A stretch of 64,000 nucleotides of DNA. It comes from Reticulitermes speratus (taxonomy: Eukaryota; Arthropoda; Insecta; Blattodea; Rhinotermitidae). Made by a program: the position numbers and the translations under genes. Below the pieces are notes generated by a model that made no database searches, had not been told where the DNA came from, and saw only the letters and a program-made list of their open reading frames with translations. The stretch spans positions 22,431,238-22,495,237 of the forward strand of contig JAJKFL010000427.1 in assembly GCA_021186555.1 (NCBI GenBank). Reading direction: 5' to 3'. This document shows, in pieces, positions 54,299-64,000 of this stretch. How positions within the stretch are numbered: the first letter of the stretch is position 1; each line of letters starts with the position of its first letter.

Positions 54299-54477
54299 AT
54301 CTCTTAATATAATTTTCTATTTACTCTTTCATTCCTGGCCAGATAGTAAATAATTTCATCATAAGTTTTATTCATGCCTAAATGATCTCCAGTCGGCTTC
54401 ATGTGCATTTCTTTAATAATATTAAGTTTCTCCTGTTCTGTAGGTGGGTTTATCCCAAATGTGTAGGCGGGGGAGGT

Positions 54478-54902
54478 TTATGCTACGTGTATTCTGCTTA
54501 ATGCATCTGCATTAGTGTTGCTAGAACCTCGTTTGTAAACTACCTCATAGTCATATTCTAGTTTCAATCGCCATCTAAGGAGTCTCGAACTCGGATCGTT
54601 TACATTGAAAATCCAGACAAGGGGACGGCGATGAGTTACTACAGTAAATATTCTCCCATACAAATATGGTCTAAAATGTTTGCATCCCCATTCTATTGCC
54701 AGTAATTATTTCTCTACAGTTGGGTATTATTCTCGGCTTTATTCAGTGTTCGAGTGGCATAAGCTATAGGTAAGTCTCGTCCCATATCTCCTTGGCTAAG
54801 TATGGCGTCCAAGGCGTCATTGCTTGCGTCTGTGGTGAAAATGAAAGGTCTAGTGAAGTCAGGATATTGCAACAGTTGTTGGCTTGTTAGCAACTGCTTC
54901 AA
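54478..54902 (-). pseudogene. Ty3/gypsy RNase H
   Basis: Frames 54902-54714 (FIFTTDASNDALDAILSQ with the first catalytic Asp; AYATRTLNKAE) and 54663-54478 (THRRPLVWIF; LEYDYEVVYKRGSSNTNADAL with the NADALSR end) cover the RNase H domain. A stop near 54710 separates them. Confidence 0.8.
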
Positions 54903-54932
54903 GGTGTTGAAAGCTTTATCCGTGTCTTCATT

Positions 54933-56167
54933 TCAAGTAAAGGGTGTGTTATTCTTCAACAAATTAGTTAAAGGTTTGGTAGTCTTGCTAAAATTTGGTA
55001 TGAAACGTCTGTAGTATCCTGCTGAACCAAGAAAACCCTTAAGTTTGTTTGTAGTGTTGGGAATGGTGAATTCCTTAACGGTACTTAATTTTGATTCATC
55101 AGGTAATACACATTTGCTTGTCAAACGATGTCCTAGGTATAAAACTTCCTTTCTCAAAAATTCGCATTTGTCAGGTTGCAGTTTTAAGTTATGTGACCTT
55201 AATCTAGCAAGTACATATCTTAATCTCTGATTGTGTACTCTCAAATTTTCACCAAAAACGATAATGTCAAGGTAAACAAGGCACTTTAATCCTTGCATCC
55301 TAGACAGTACGGTGGACATAAGTCTCTGAAAGGTGGAAGGAGCACCTACTAATCCCATTGGCATTCTTTTATACTCATAATGATAAGATGTGCTAAATGC
55401 TGTTTTCGGGCGATCTTCTGATTTTACAGGGATTTGCAAAAGTCCACTAGTGCAGTCTATTGTAGAAAAATACTTAGAGTTGCCAAGAGTATCCGAAATC
55501 GTAGGTATTGGAAAATGTCACCAACTGTGATGTCATTTATTTATCTAAAATCTACGACAATCCTCCACTTATTTTTACCGGAAGCATCTGCTTTCTTGTG
55601 TACTACTAAAACTGGAGAATTCCATGGACTTGTACTGGGTTGCATAATCTCGTCCCTTAACATTTGTTCAATTTGTCTTTGTACTTTATGAATTTCTGGG
55701 CTTCTGTAAGGTTTAGTGTTAATTGCTCTACTTGGATATATTGAGGGTGTTGGTATGGCATGTTCAGCGGCAGTTGTGTATGTCAGTTTATCGCCTGGCA
55801 AGTGAAATATGTCATTGTATTCCTGATATAATTTAACAAGTGAAACCCGTTCTTCGTCATGTAAGTGGTATGTTCTCAGTTGTTCACGAAGTCTAGATAA
55901 CCTTCTAGTGTCCTCTACTGAAACAGCTGTGTATATCAAGGGCATTGACTCTTCGTTATCATCTACTTCCTCTAAAAGAACTTGTAGTAGGTCAAGAGTG
56001 ATATCCTCCTCCAGTATGTTTATTATGCTAGTAATACACATTCCATTGATGGCTTTGGTCAAGGACTCTGCTAAATATACACGTGGTATAAATTCATTTT
56101 TGGGTGTTGATCTGTGGCCCAAGGATTTGGTAGGTAATTGCACAATATTCTCAGGTATGGCTTTCAA
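54933..56167 (-). pseudogene. Ty3/gypsy reverse transcriptase
   Basis: Frames 56167-55541 and 55439-54933. The first ends in the RT fingers (EQMLRDEIMQPSTSPWNSPV, KWRIVVDFR). The second has FSTSYHYEYKRMPMGLVGAP, then LVYLDIIVFGENLRVH at about 55300-55250: the YLDD catalytic motif is YLDI here, so one metal-binding Asp is lost. CEFLRKEVLYLGH, KLKGFLGSAGYYRRFIPNFS follow. About 100 bp around 55440-55540 is out of frame. Confidence 0.85.
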
Positions 56168-56199
56168 GGTTAATTTACAAATTCCACTGTTAGTTGTGG

Positions 56200-56640
56200 C
56201 TGGCTTGGGATCAAATTTAATAACTACATTCCCATAATTTGTTGGTCGCAGTAATTTATAATGCTTTGTTTATCTTGAAAGAAGTTTCGACCTAAAATGC
56301 AATCACAGTGAATTCCAAATTCATTTCCAACAACATGAAAATTGTGTGTGGTTTCATGTGTGTATATAATACTACAGTTCCTTCTGTTTTCATTACCGTG
56401 TTGGAAAGTCCCTTTATATTTATTCCTCCCTTGAGTGGATAATTTATTTGTAGGTTTAAACTCGAACTTTTAACTACAGACAGATCGGCACCTGTGTCTA
56501 ATAAAAATTTAAGTTTATTTTCTTTACCTAAGTCGACTCTCAGCGTTATGGTGTCTAGGTTAGATCTGACATGGCTTTTACATCCATGAATTTTAAATGG
56601 GGGACAACCTAGTAAAAGTTCTATTTCACCATCATATGCA
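56200..56640 (-). pseudogene. Ty3/gypsy aspartic protease, 5' end of the fragment
   Basis: On the minus strand a DTGAD active-site motif (56498-56484) is preceded by LKFLL and followed by LSVVKSSSLN, the layout of a retropepsin. The frame shifts near 56270. The element ends at about 56640, where a different repeat begins, so gag and the 5' LTR are absent. Confidence 0.7.
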
Positions 56641-56666
56641 CAATGTTCTTACAGTAGTGTCATACA

Positions 56667-56709
56667 CCCCTACACGTGTTTCGGCTAATTATTAGCCATC
56701 CTCAGGGGG
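56667..56709 (-). ncRNA. Hammerhead-ribozyme-like motif
   Basis: Minus strand: CCCC, CTGAGGA (56705-56699), one unpaired T, GGCTAA/TTAGCC stem II, GAAAC (56682-56678), ACGT, GTA (56673-56671), GGGG. Stem I pairs CCCC with GGGG. Core fully matches CUGANGA/GAAA. It marks the boundary between the gypsy fragment and Penelope-like sequence. Confidence 0.6.
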
Positions 56710-57239
56710 TCAAATTACTTAAGCATAGACTATACATCTGTTATACAGGTTGTTACATCCATTTAAGCGTAAAATAATAAAACAAGATCTGAGGTTCCTT
56801 ATGGGTTCCACTTTGAACTCTTAGGAAGCATGTAGAATAAAAGGTTAAAATCCTTTAAATATTACATATACGTTGTTTTTTTAAAAATTAGTGGCAGGCT
56901 GGTCTTGTGTCGCGTCAGTATCGCGAAGATGTGGCGGTTTTCTGTAGAAAATATTAACAATATCAGTATCATAGTACCAAACTCGGTATCAAGCTTTTTT
57001 ATTTTTAGGGGAGTATTGATATATGTAGTGACATTCCTGTATTATGTTGTTCCGTATTAAGCCTTGTCCGCTGCACCGGGTGGTTGTGTAGTGTCTGGTA
57101 TTGATTTGTTAGCTGTGCTTAGGTGGTAGTGGTCTACGTGGGATTGTGCGCATGCGCGTGTTGTGTGGTGGGTTTAATGATCTTAAACAGGAGGTTTTCC
57201 TCGCCTGGTTGCTGTTCCTTAATTAATGTTCATTTGTGA

Positions 57240-57470
57240 TATTGTTGTATATTGAAATTTTCCAAGATGTTCATGTGCCATCCGTTTCTGCAGATTTTTA
57301 ATAGTTCCATTGTAGATTGTTACGGGCCATATTTGTGTTTGTTATTGAGGATATGCTTGACGTAAGCTGATTTCGGGTCGTTTTTATGTACCTATGGTGT
57401 TCTGTATAGCGTGTTTTCAGGCTTTGTCCGGTTTGACCAATATATTGCATATTACAACTGTTGCAACGTA
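57240..57470 (-). pseudogene. Penelope-like element, GIY-YIG endonuclease
   Basis: Penelope-like elements fuse a reverse transcriptase to a GIY-YIG nuclease. The minus strand reads CNSCNMQYIGQTGQSLKTRY (57470-57410), the GIY-YIG core with its preceding Cys pair and the catalytic-Arg helix. After a frameshift near 57380 comes KSAYVKHILNNKHKYGP and a tail. The second half lies outside the tandem array, so this is the only copy with both halves. No reverse transcriptase is recognisable nearby. Confidence 0.7.
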
Positions 57471-57726
57471 AACTTATATGCCACTGTTTTCATATATATA
57501 TATTCTTTACTATGTCCATATGTTCGAACTTTGATGAGAGTTTTTCGTGTATCTTCCAGTTTTTTTTTATTTCCGAGGCTTCTTTAAACGTAGTCGGTAG
57601 CTAAAATCACAAATTAACACATACATGTCAATTCCTTCATCTTTGCCGTGCACTTAGGTGAACAAATTATCATACAACGCCATTGAAGTATGCATAAATT
57701 CTGTATATCACTTATTTATTTTTAAC

Positions 57727-57763
57727 TGCTACATGTTCTGGTCGACCAACCTTCATCAGGGAG
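57727..57763 (-). ncRNA. Hammerhead-like relic in array unit 1
   Basis: Minus strand: CCCTGATGA, unpaired A, GGTTGGTCGACC stem, GAAC (one A short of GAAAC), AT, GTA. Repeated at about 58857-58893, 59989-60025 and 61128-61164. Confidence 0.4.
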
Positions 57764-58021
57764 ATCTCCGTTATACAAAATAATAACTGCACGAAGTTAT
57801 TACATTAACTGGTTTGCCCAAGTGACACTGTTAAATGTTTGAAATACCCATTATTTACCTATTTATTAACCATTATACACCTGTCACGCATAAAGGTAAT
57901 TTTTGGTGTCATTACGACTGAATAATCCATTCCACAGTAAGCAATTAAAATCAAATGTTAGAAAGTGAACATTAAAACTCCGTGCAAGTTAATCTACTTA
58001 ACCACTCTGTACACAAAATGG

Positions 58022-58468
58022 TTAAGTACATGAAACGTTAACGAACTTACAATATGCAATAATCTCGTCTGTGAGCCCACTGATGAGAAAGATGAGACAG
58101 CAATCAATTAATTGACAAATAGAAATTATGTCGTAAACTCTCTTTTTGTATTTGTTGTTCGGTTCGTTATTCGCTTGATCACCAATATATGCTTTTTGTT
58201 GCATATAGACACGTAGGTATTCTGTTGCCTGTGGGAGTGGTATCCAATGTGGGGGATTGTTATGTTGTATAAAGTGTGCGTGTTGCTCAATCCAGTGTGC
58301 AATAATATTGTCTTTTTGCTGGCATTGCTTCATAATACGCATAATATCTCCATAATCATCTCCATGATCCTTTTTTTTTTTGAAAATTGACTTTAGAGGA
58401 TTTCTTTTTGCAGCTGTGCGGACAGTAGCACCATCATTGCTGACTTTAAGCACTTCTGTCTCCTGCAA
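58022..58468 (-). pseudogene. Array unit 1 open segment, LINE ORF2-related
   Basis: A 148-codon frame. Its middle, NNPPHWIPLPQATEYLRVYM and NKYKKRVYDI, aligns with DNPPNWESLPTTLEYLRIYI and IKYKRAIYEI of LINE copy A ORF2 (38.9-39.2 kb), so it derives from the region before the zinc knuckle of a related LINE. It is bounded by TTTGCAG/GA (58464/58462) and GTAAGT (58050-58045), which look like splice acceptor and donor; no supporting transcript is visible. The frame depends on an 11-T run. Confidence 0.5.
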
Positions 58469-59151
58469 ATTATATTATATTATGCATGGCGTAAGCTGAT
58501 TTCGGGTCGTTTTTATGTACCTATGGTGTTCTGTATAGCGTGTTTTCAGGCTTTGTCCGGTTTGACCAATATATTGCATATTACAACTTGCAACGTAAAC
58601 TATATATGCCACTGTTTTCATATATATATATATTCTTTACTATGTCCATATGTTCGAACTTTGATGAGAGTTTTTCGTGTATCTTCCAGTTTTTTTTTAT
58701 TTCCGTGGCTTCTTTAAACGTAGTCGGTAGCTAAAATCACAAATTAACACATACATGTCAATTCCTTCATCTTTGCCGTGCACTTAGGTGAACAAATTAT
58801 CATACAACGCCATTGAAGTATGCATAAATTCTGTATATCACTTATTTATTTTTAACTGCTACATGTTCTGGTCGACCAACCTTCATCAGGGAGATCTCCG
58901 TTATACAAAATAATAACTGCACGAAGTTATTACATTAACTGGTTTGCCCAAGTGACACTGTTAAATGTTTGAAATACCCATTATTTACCTATTTATTAAC
59001 CATTATACACCTATCACGCATAAAGGTATTTTTTGGTGTCATTACAACTGAATAATCCATTCCACAGTAAGCAATTAAAATCAAATGTTAGAAAGTGAAC
59101 ATTAAAACTCCGTGCAAGTTAATCTACTTAACCACTCTGTACACAAAATGG

Positions 59152-59595
59152 TTAAGTACATGAAACGTTAACGAACTTACAATATGCAATAATCTCGTCT
59201 GTGAGCCCACTGATGAGAAAGATGAGACAGCAATCAATTAATTGACAAATAGAAATTATGTCGTAAACTCTCTTTTTGTATTTGTTGTTCGGTTGGTTAT
59301 TCGCTTGATCACCAATATATGCTTTTTGTTGCATATAGACACGTAGGTATTCTGTTGCCTGTGGGAGTGGTATCCAATGTGGGGGATTGTTATGTTGTAT
59401 AAAGTGTGCGTGTTGCTCAATCCAGTGTGCAATAATATTGTCTTTTTGCTGGCATTGCTTCATAATACGCATAATATCTCCATAATCATCTCCATGATCC
59501 TTTTTTTTTTTTGAAAATTGACTTTAGAGGATTTCTTTTTGCAGCTGGCGGACAGTAGCTCCATCCTTGCTTACTTTAAGCACTTCTGTCTCCTG
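59152..59595 (-). pseudogene. Array unit 2 open segment
   Basis: Same as unit 1 but with a 12-T run, which shifts the frame near its start; 106 codons stay open from the internal MRIMKQC. Splice-like borders conserved. Confidence 0.5.
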
Positions 59596-60283
59596 CAAAT
59601 TATATTATATTATGCATGGCGTAAGCTGATTTCGGGTCGTTTTTATGTACCTATGGTGTTCTGTATAGCGTGTTTTCAGGCTTTAGTCCGGTTTGACCAA
59701 TATATTGCATATTACAACGTTGCAACGTAAACTTTATATGCCACTGTTTTCATATATATATATATTCTTTACTATGTCCATATGTTCGAACTTTGATGAG
59801 AGTTTTTCGTGTATCTTCCAGTTTTTTTTTATTTCCGTGGCTTCTTTAAACGTAGTCGGTAGCTAAAATCACAAATTAACACATACATGTCAATTCCTTC
59901 ATCTTTGCCGTGCACTTAGGTGAACAAATTATCATACAACGCCATTGAAGTATGCATAAATTCTGTATATCACTTATTTATTTTTAACTGCTACATGTTC
60001 TGGTCGACCAACCTTCATCAGGGAGATCTCCGTTATACAAAATAATAACTGCACGAAGTTATTACATTAACTGGTTTGCCCAAGTGACACTGTTAAATGT
60101 TTGAAATACCCATTATTTACCTATTTATTAACCATTATACACCTATCACGCATAAAGGTATTTTTTGGTGTCATTACAACTGAATAATCCATTCCACAGT
60201 AAGCAATTAAAATCAAATGTTAGAAAGTGAACATTAAAACTCCGTGCAAGTTAATCTACTTAACCACTCTGTACACAAAATGG

Positions 60284-60728
60284 TTAAGTACATGAAACGT
60301 TAACGAACTTACAATATGCAATAATCTCGTCTGTGAGCCCACTGATGAGAAAGATGAGACAGCAATCAATTAATTGACAAATAGAAATAATGTCGTAAAC
60401 TCTCTTTTTGTATTTGTTGTTCGGTTCGTTATTCGCTTGATCACCAATATATGCTTTTTGTTGCATATAGACACGTAGGTATTCTGTTGCCTGTGGGAGT
60501 GGTATCCAGTGTGGGGGATTGTTATGTTGTATAAAGTGTGCGTGTTGCTCAATCCACTGTGCAATAATATTGTCTTTTTGCTGGCATTGCTTCATAATAC
60601 GCATAATATCTCCATAATCATCTCCATGATCCTTTTTTTTTTTTTGAAAATTGACTTTAGAGGATTTCTTTTTGCAGCTGTGCGGACAGTAGCACCATCA
60701 TTGCTGACTTTAAGCACTTCTGTCTCCT
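60284..60728 (-). pseudogene. Array unit 3 open segment
   Basis: Same as unit 2, with a 13-T run and 106 open codons. Confidence 0.5.
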
Positions 60729-61429
60729 GCAAATTATATTATATTATGCATGGCGTAAGCTGATTTCGGGTCATTTTTATGTACGTATGGTGCTCTGTAT
60801 AGCGTGTTTTCAGGCTTTGTCCGGTTTGACCAATATATTGCATATTACAACTGTTGCAACGTAAACTTTATATGCCACTGTTTTCATATATATTATATAT
60901 ATATTCTTTACCATGTCCATATGTTCGAACTTTGATGAGAGTTTTTCGTGTGTCTTCCAGTTTTTTTTTATTTCCGAGGCTTCTTTAAACGTAGTCGGTA
61001 GCTAAAATCACAAATTAACACATACATGTCAATTCCTTCATCTTTGCCGTGCACTTAGGTGAACAAATTATCATACAACGCCATTGAAGTATGCATAAAT
61101 TCTGTATATCACTTATTTATTTTTAACTGCTACATGTTCTGGTCGACCAACCTTCATCAGGGAGATCTCCGTTATACAAAAATAATAACTGCACGAAGTT
61201 ATTACATTAACTGGTTTGCCCAAGTGACACTGTTAAATGTTTGAAATACCCATTATTTACCTATTTATTAAACCATTATACACCTATCACGCATAAAGGT
61301 ATTTTTTGGTGTCATTACAACTGAATAATCCATTCCACAGTAAGCAATTAAAATCAAATGTTAGAAAGTGAACATTAAAACTCCGTGCAAGTTAATCTAC
61401 TTAACCACTCTGTACACAAAATGGTTAAG

Positions 61430-61865
61430 TACATGAAACGTTAACGAACTTACAATATGCAATAATCTCGTCTGTGAGCCCACTGATGAGAAAGATGAGA
61501 CAGCAATCAATTAATTGACAAATAGAAATAATGTCGTAAACTCTCTTTTGTATTTGTTGTTCGGTTGTTATTCGCTTGATCACCAATATATGCTTTTGTT
61601 GCATATAGACACGTAGGTATTCTGTTGCCTGTGGGAGTGGTATCCATGTGGGGGATTGTTATGTTGTAAAAGTGTGCGTGTTGCTCAATCCACTGTGCAA
61701 TAATATTGTCTTTTTGCTGGCATTGCTTCATAATACGCATAATATCTCCATAATCATCTCCATGATCCTTTTTTTTTTGAAAATTGACTTTAGAGGATTT
61801 CTTTTTGCAGCTGTGCGGACAGTAGCACCATCATTGCTGACTTTAAGCACTTCTGTCTCCTGCAA
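61430..61865 (-). pseudogene. Array unit 4 open segment, multiply frameshifted
   Basis: Same segment with a 10-T run and several single-base losses (for example in CATGTGGGGGA, TGCTTTTGTTGC and CTCTTTTGTATT), leaving 77 open codons. Confidence 0.5.
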
Positions 61866-62127
61866 ATTATATTATATTATGCATGGCGTAAGCTGATTTC
61901 GGGTCTTTTTATGTACTATGGTGTTCTGTATAGCGTGTTTTCAGGCTTTGTCCGGTTTGACCAATATATTGCATATTACAACTTGCAACGTAAACTTTAT
62001 ATGCCACTGTTTTCATATATATATATATTCTTTACTATGTCCATATGTTCGAACTTTGATGAGAGTTTTTCGTGTATCTTCCAGTTTTTTTTTATTTCCG
62101 TGGTCTTTAAACGTAGTCGGTAGCTTA

Positions 62128-64000
62128 TCCATTACATATTATCTACATTTTGGACTTTGATTATATTCCATTTTTTTATTTTTTATATTTTAATCATTTA
62201 CACTGTCGACTTTTTATAATGACAATATATACTTTATGTAAATTAATCAATTATTTACTTTTTTCCATTACTATCCGGATCGTATTGGTATTAAACATAT
62301 CATTAATGTAATAATGTTAAATTGAATAATATCATTAACATTAACTTAATAATTTATTTATTAATGATACTTCGACAATGAAATGAAATAATAATTAAAA
62401 TAATTATTTACTTCTTTAATGTTAGTCTATCTTATAATTATAGCTTATTCGTTTGGTGTAAGGACCAATCATAATTGAATGATAAAGTGATTCTTATATG
62501 TGCATTATTATTCATCAATAGCTTTGCATATATCGATCTTTTTTTTTTGATTGTTGGGTTTAGTGAAGTAGCCTTCTACATTAATATTGTTCTGCATTTT
62601 TTATTATCGTACTTTCGTATTTTTTCTTGTTTTTACTTGTTTTCGAGTTTGTTTGACATGATGATATAACATGCGTTTTCATGTTCTAAATATTTTTTCT
62701 GAAGTATTTGGTATTTATGATATGTCTGTATTTTTTTTTATATTTCGGGTTCTTTTGATTCAAAACTAATATACTTTATTCCATTTTTTCTATTATATAT
62801 TATCAGCAAGTTATTTATTTGTATATTTTTTTTATTTTTTCGGCCTTAACGTTCGTAATAAAAAATTCACATTAATTCTGTTTGCCGCATTAAATTTTAT
62901 CATATCCATTTATTACATTATTCTATATCTTATTTTTTTTGTTGTTCTAACTTCTCAGAATCTATAAAATAAATTCAAATTTAATTGATTAATCCGCATT
63001 AATTCTTAAATTAATAATTTATTTTAACTTAACTTCGCATATATTTTGTGTCATAAAATAACCATCAATATGAATAATTAAATCATTGATTTGTGACTTT
63101 ATGTGTACCATTATACTTTTTAAATTATACATAACTAGATTATTGGAAATTGTGATGTAAAATGCATCAATATCAATAAATTTTACTTTTATGTAGTTAT
63201 TCTTTCCAATTTTTTTTTGAATTAAGAGGTTTTGTCTGGAGTGTACATTGTTATTTAGTTCTGGCTCATATTGAAGATTTTGGCATTTTATAATGATATT
63301 TATACTCTACTTTTTTTTTTTTATTATTTAAATTTCTACTTATTGCTTTCTATTTTAGATTCTTTCTGAATTTAATTGGGAGTTTGTGTTTAGTTTTGTT
63401 CGTTCTTAGTTGTCGTTTATAATGCATTTTACTTGACGTTTATTGCTTTTATAATTTATATGCATATTTGTTTATGATTTTTTTTTGCATTTTGTCGTCT
63501 CTTAAGAGTCGTTTAAATACTGCCAATTATTTATTTTGCGTATATGTTTTAATCTTACTTTTTATTATCTCTGTTTGGTTCGATCCTTACAAATATTGTA
63601 ATACTAAACGTGTTAACTGTAATGTTAATATGCCACATTTTCATAATACTAATAATGTATTTAATTTATGTTGTTTTGAATTTTTTTGGTATTTTTGCTG
63701 ATTATGGGTTACTTTAAGTAGTTTGGTAGATCTTAAGCACTATATTTTAAACTTTTCTTTTTTTATTTTTGCTTCTGTGTTGCATTTTTACAGTGAATTA
63801 TCATTATATTATATTATTTATTTAACTTATGTTTTTGACAATTTATCGGACTCTTTTAATTATAATCACATTAAATATGTTTCCATGATGTTTGTTTATA
63901 CATTACCATTATATATATTCGATAATTATTTATTTTTTGATTTACAACATAATCCTAACAATTATAATATTATATTAATTAACTATTTCCAGTACTAATT
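62128..64000. other. Extremely AT-rich sequence, no gene recognised
   Basis: Composition changes abruptly at the end of the array. T-rich open frames of 60-90 codons on the plus strand encode Phe/Tyr/Leu-rich strings expected from composition. No match to mitochondrial or endosymbiont genes that I can recognise. Confidence 0.5.

Larger units (their letters stand above)
57361..62127 (-). repeat. Tandem array of about 1.13-kb units (4 full, 1 partial)
   Basis: Units start at CGTAAGCTGATTTCGGGTC: about 57361, 58490, 59622, 60753 and 61887 (partial). Each ends in ATTATATTATATTATGCATGG. On the minus strand each unit has a 412-nt open, exon-like segment, a non-coding part with a hammerhead-like relic, and the first half of the Penelope-like GIY-YIG domain. 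Units are highly similar. The last, partial unit ends at about 62127 in CGTAGTCGGTAGC. Confidence 0.9.

Noticed and set aside
57361-62127. A CRISPR array or satellite DNA
   Set aside because: The units are too long and contain coding relics of transposable elements; the host is a eukaryote.
62475-63998. Phe/Tyr/Leu-rich membrane-like frames in the AT-rich block
   Set aside because: Expected from T-rich composition. No recognisable mitochondrial or bacterial protein.

Overview
This window looks like an accessory stretch of a large, repeat-rich insect genome. It carries many tRNA-headed SINEs, at least two LINE families, BEL/Pao and Ty3/gypsy pol remnants, several classes of DNA transposon and Penelope-like debris. 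I see no bacterial-type operons. I found no intact host protein-coding gene. The LINE and SINE families resemble sequences I associate with Polyneoptera (cockroaches, termites, stick insects), and I lean to Blattodea; that is recollection of repeat families, not a species call.

Layout. 1-14.6 kb: non-coding DNA with SINE copies, a LINE insertion with an inverted 5' part (3.5-5.1 kb), two mariner-type transposase fragments (7.5 and 12.5 kb) and hAT-like ends. 14.6-22.7 kb: a fold-back repeat, then a 2.7-kb segment present twice. The left copy is interrupted by a truncated BEL element that carries its LTR start at both ends in inverted orientation and has a 5-bp target duplication. 23.1-29.3 kb: two RTE/BovB-like LINE fragments. 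The second is split by a 3,226-bp DNA transposon with 37-bp terminal inverted repeats, a TA target duplication and a broken DUF7869-type (DDE-like) gene. 29.3-34 kb: mostly non-coding, with a decayed Merlin (ISXO2-like) transposase. 34.6-38 kb: a BEL pol fragment and a cluster of hammerhead-ribozyme-like modules.

38.2-46.9 kb: nested insertions, all on the minus strand. A SINE with a 13-bp target duplication is split by a Tx1/L1-like LINE. That LINE is chimeric and is itself interrupted by a 543-bp internally deleted mariner. 46.9-51 kb: a segment poor in G on the plus strand, a MULE transposase fragment and an unidentified Cys/His-rich reading frame. 51.2-56.6 kb: a 5'-truncated, env-bearing Ty3/gypsy (errantivirus-like) provirus with many breaks. 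56.6-62.1 kb: the end of a Penelope-like element with a GIY-YIG endonuclease, followed by a tandem array of four full 1.13-kb units and a partial fifth. 62.1-64 kb: very AT-rich DNA in which I recognise nothing.

The two signals I would follow first are the DUF7869 transposon, whose ends and target site can be read directly, and the recurring CTGANGA / stem / GAAAC / 2-4 nt / GTH motif. The motif fits a hammerhead ribozyme with a minimal stem III and occurs at more than ten places, usually next to Penelope-like or fold-back sequence.
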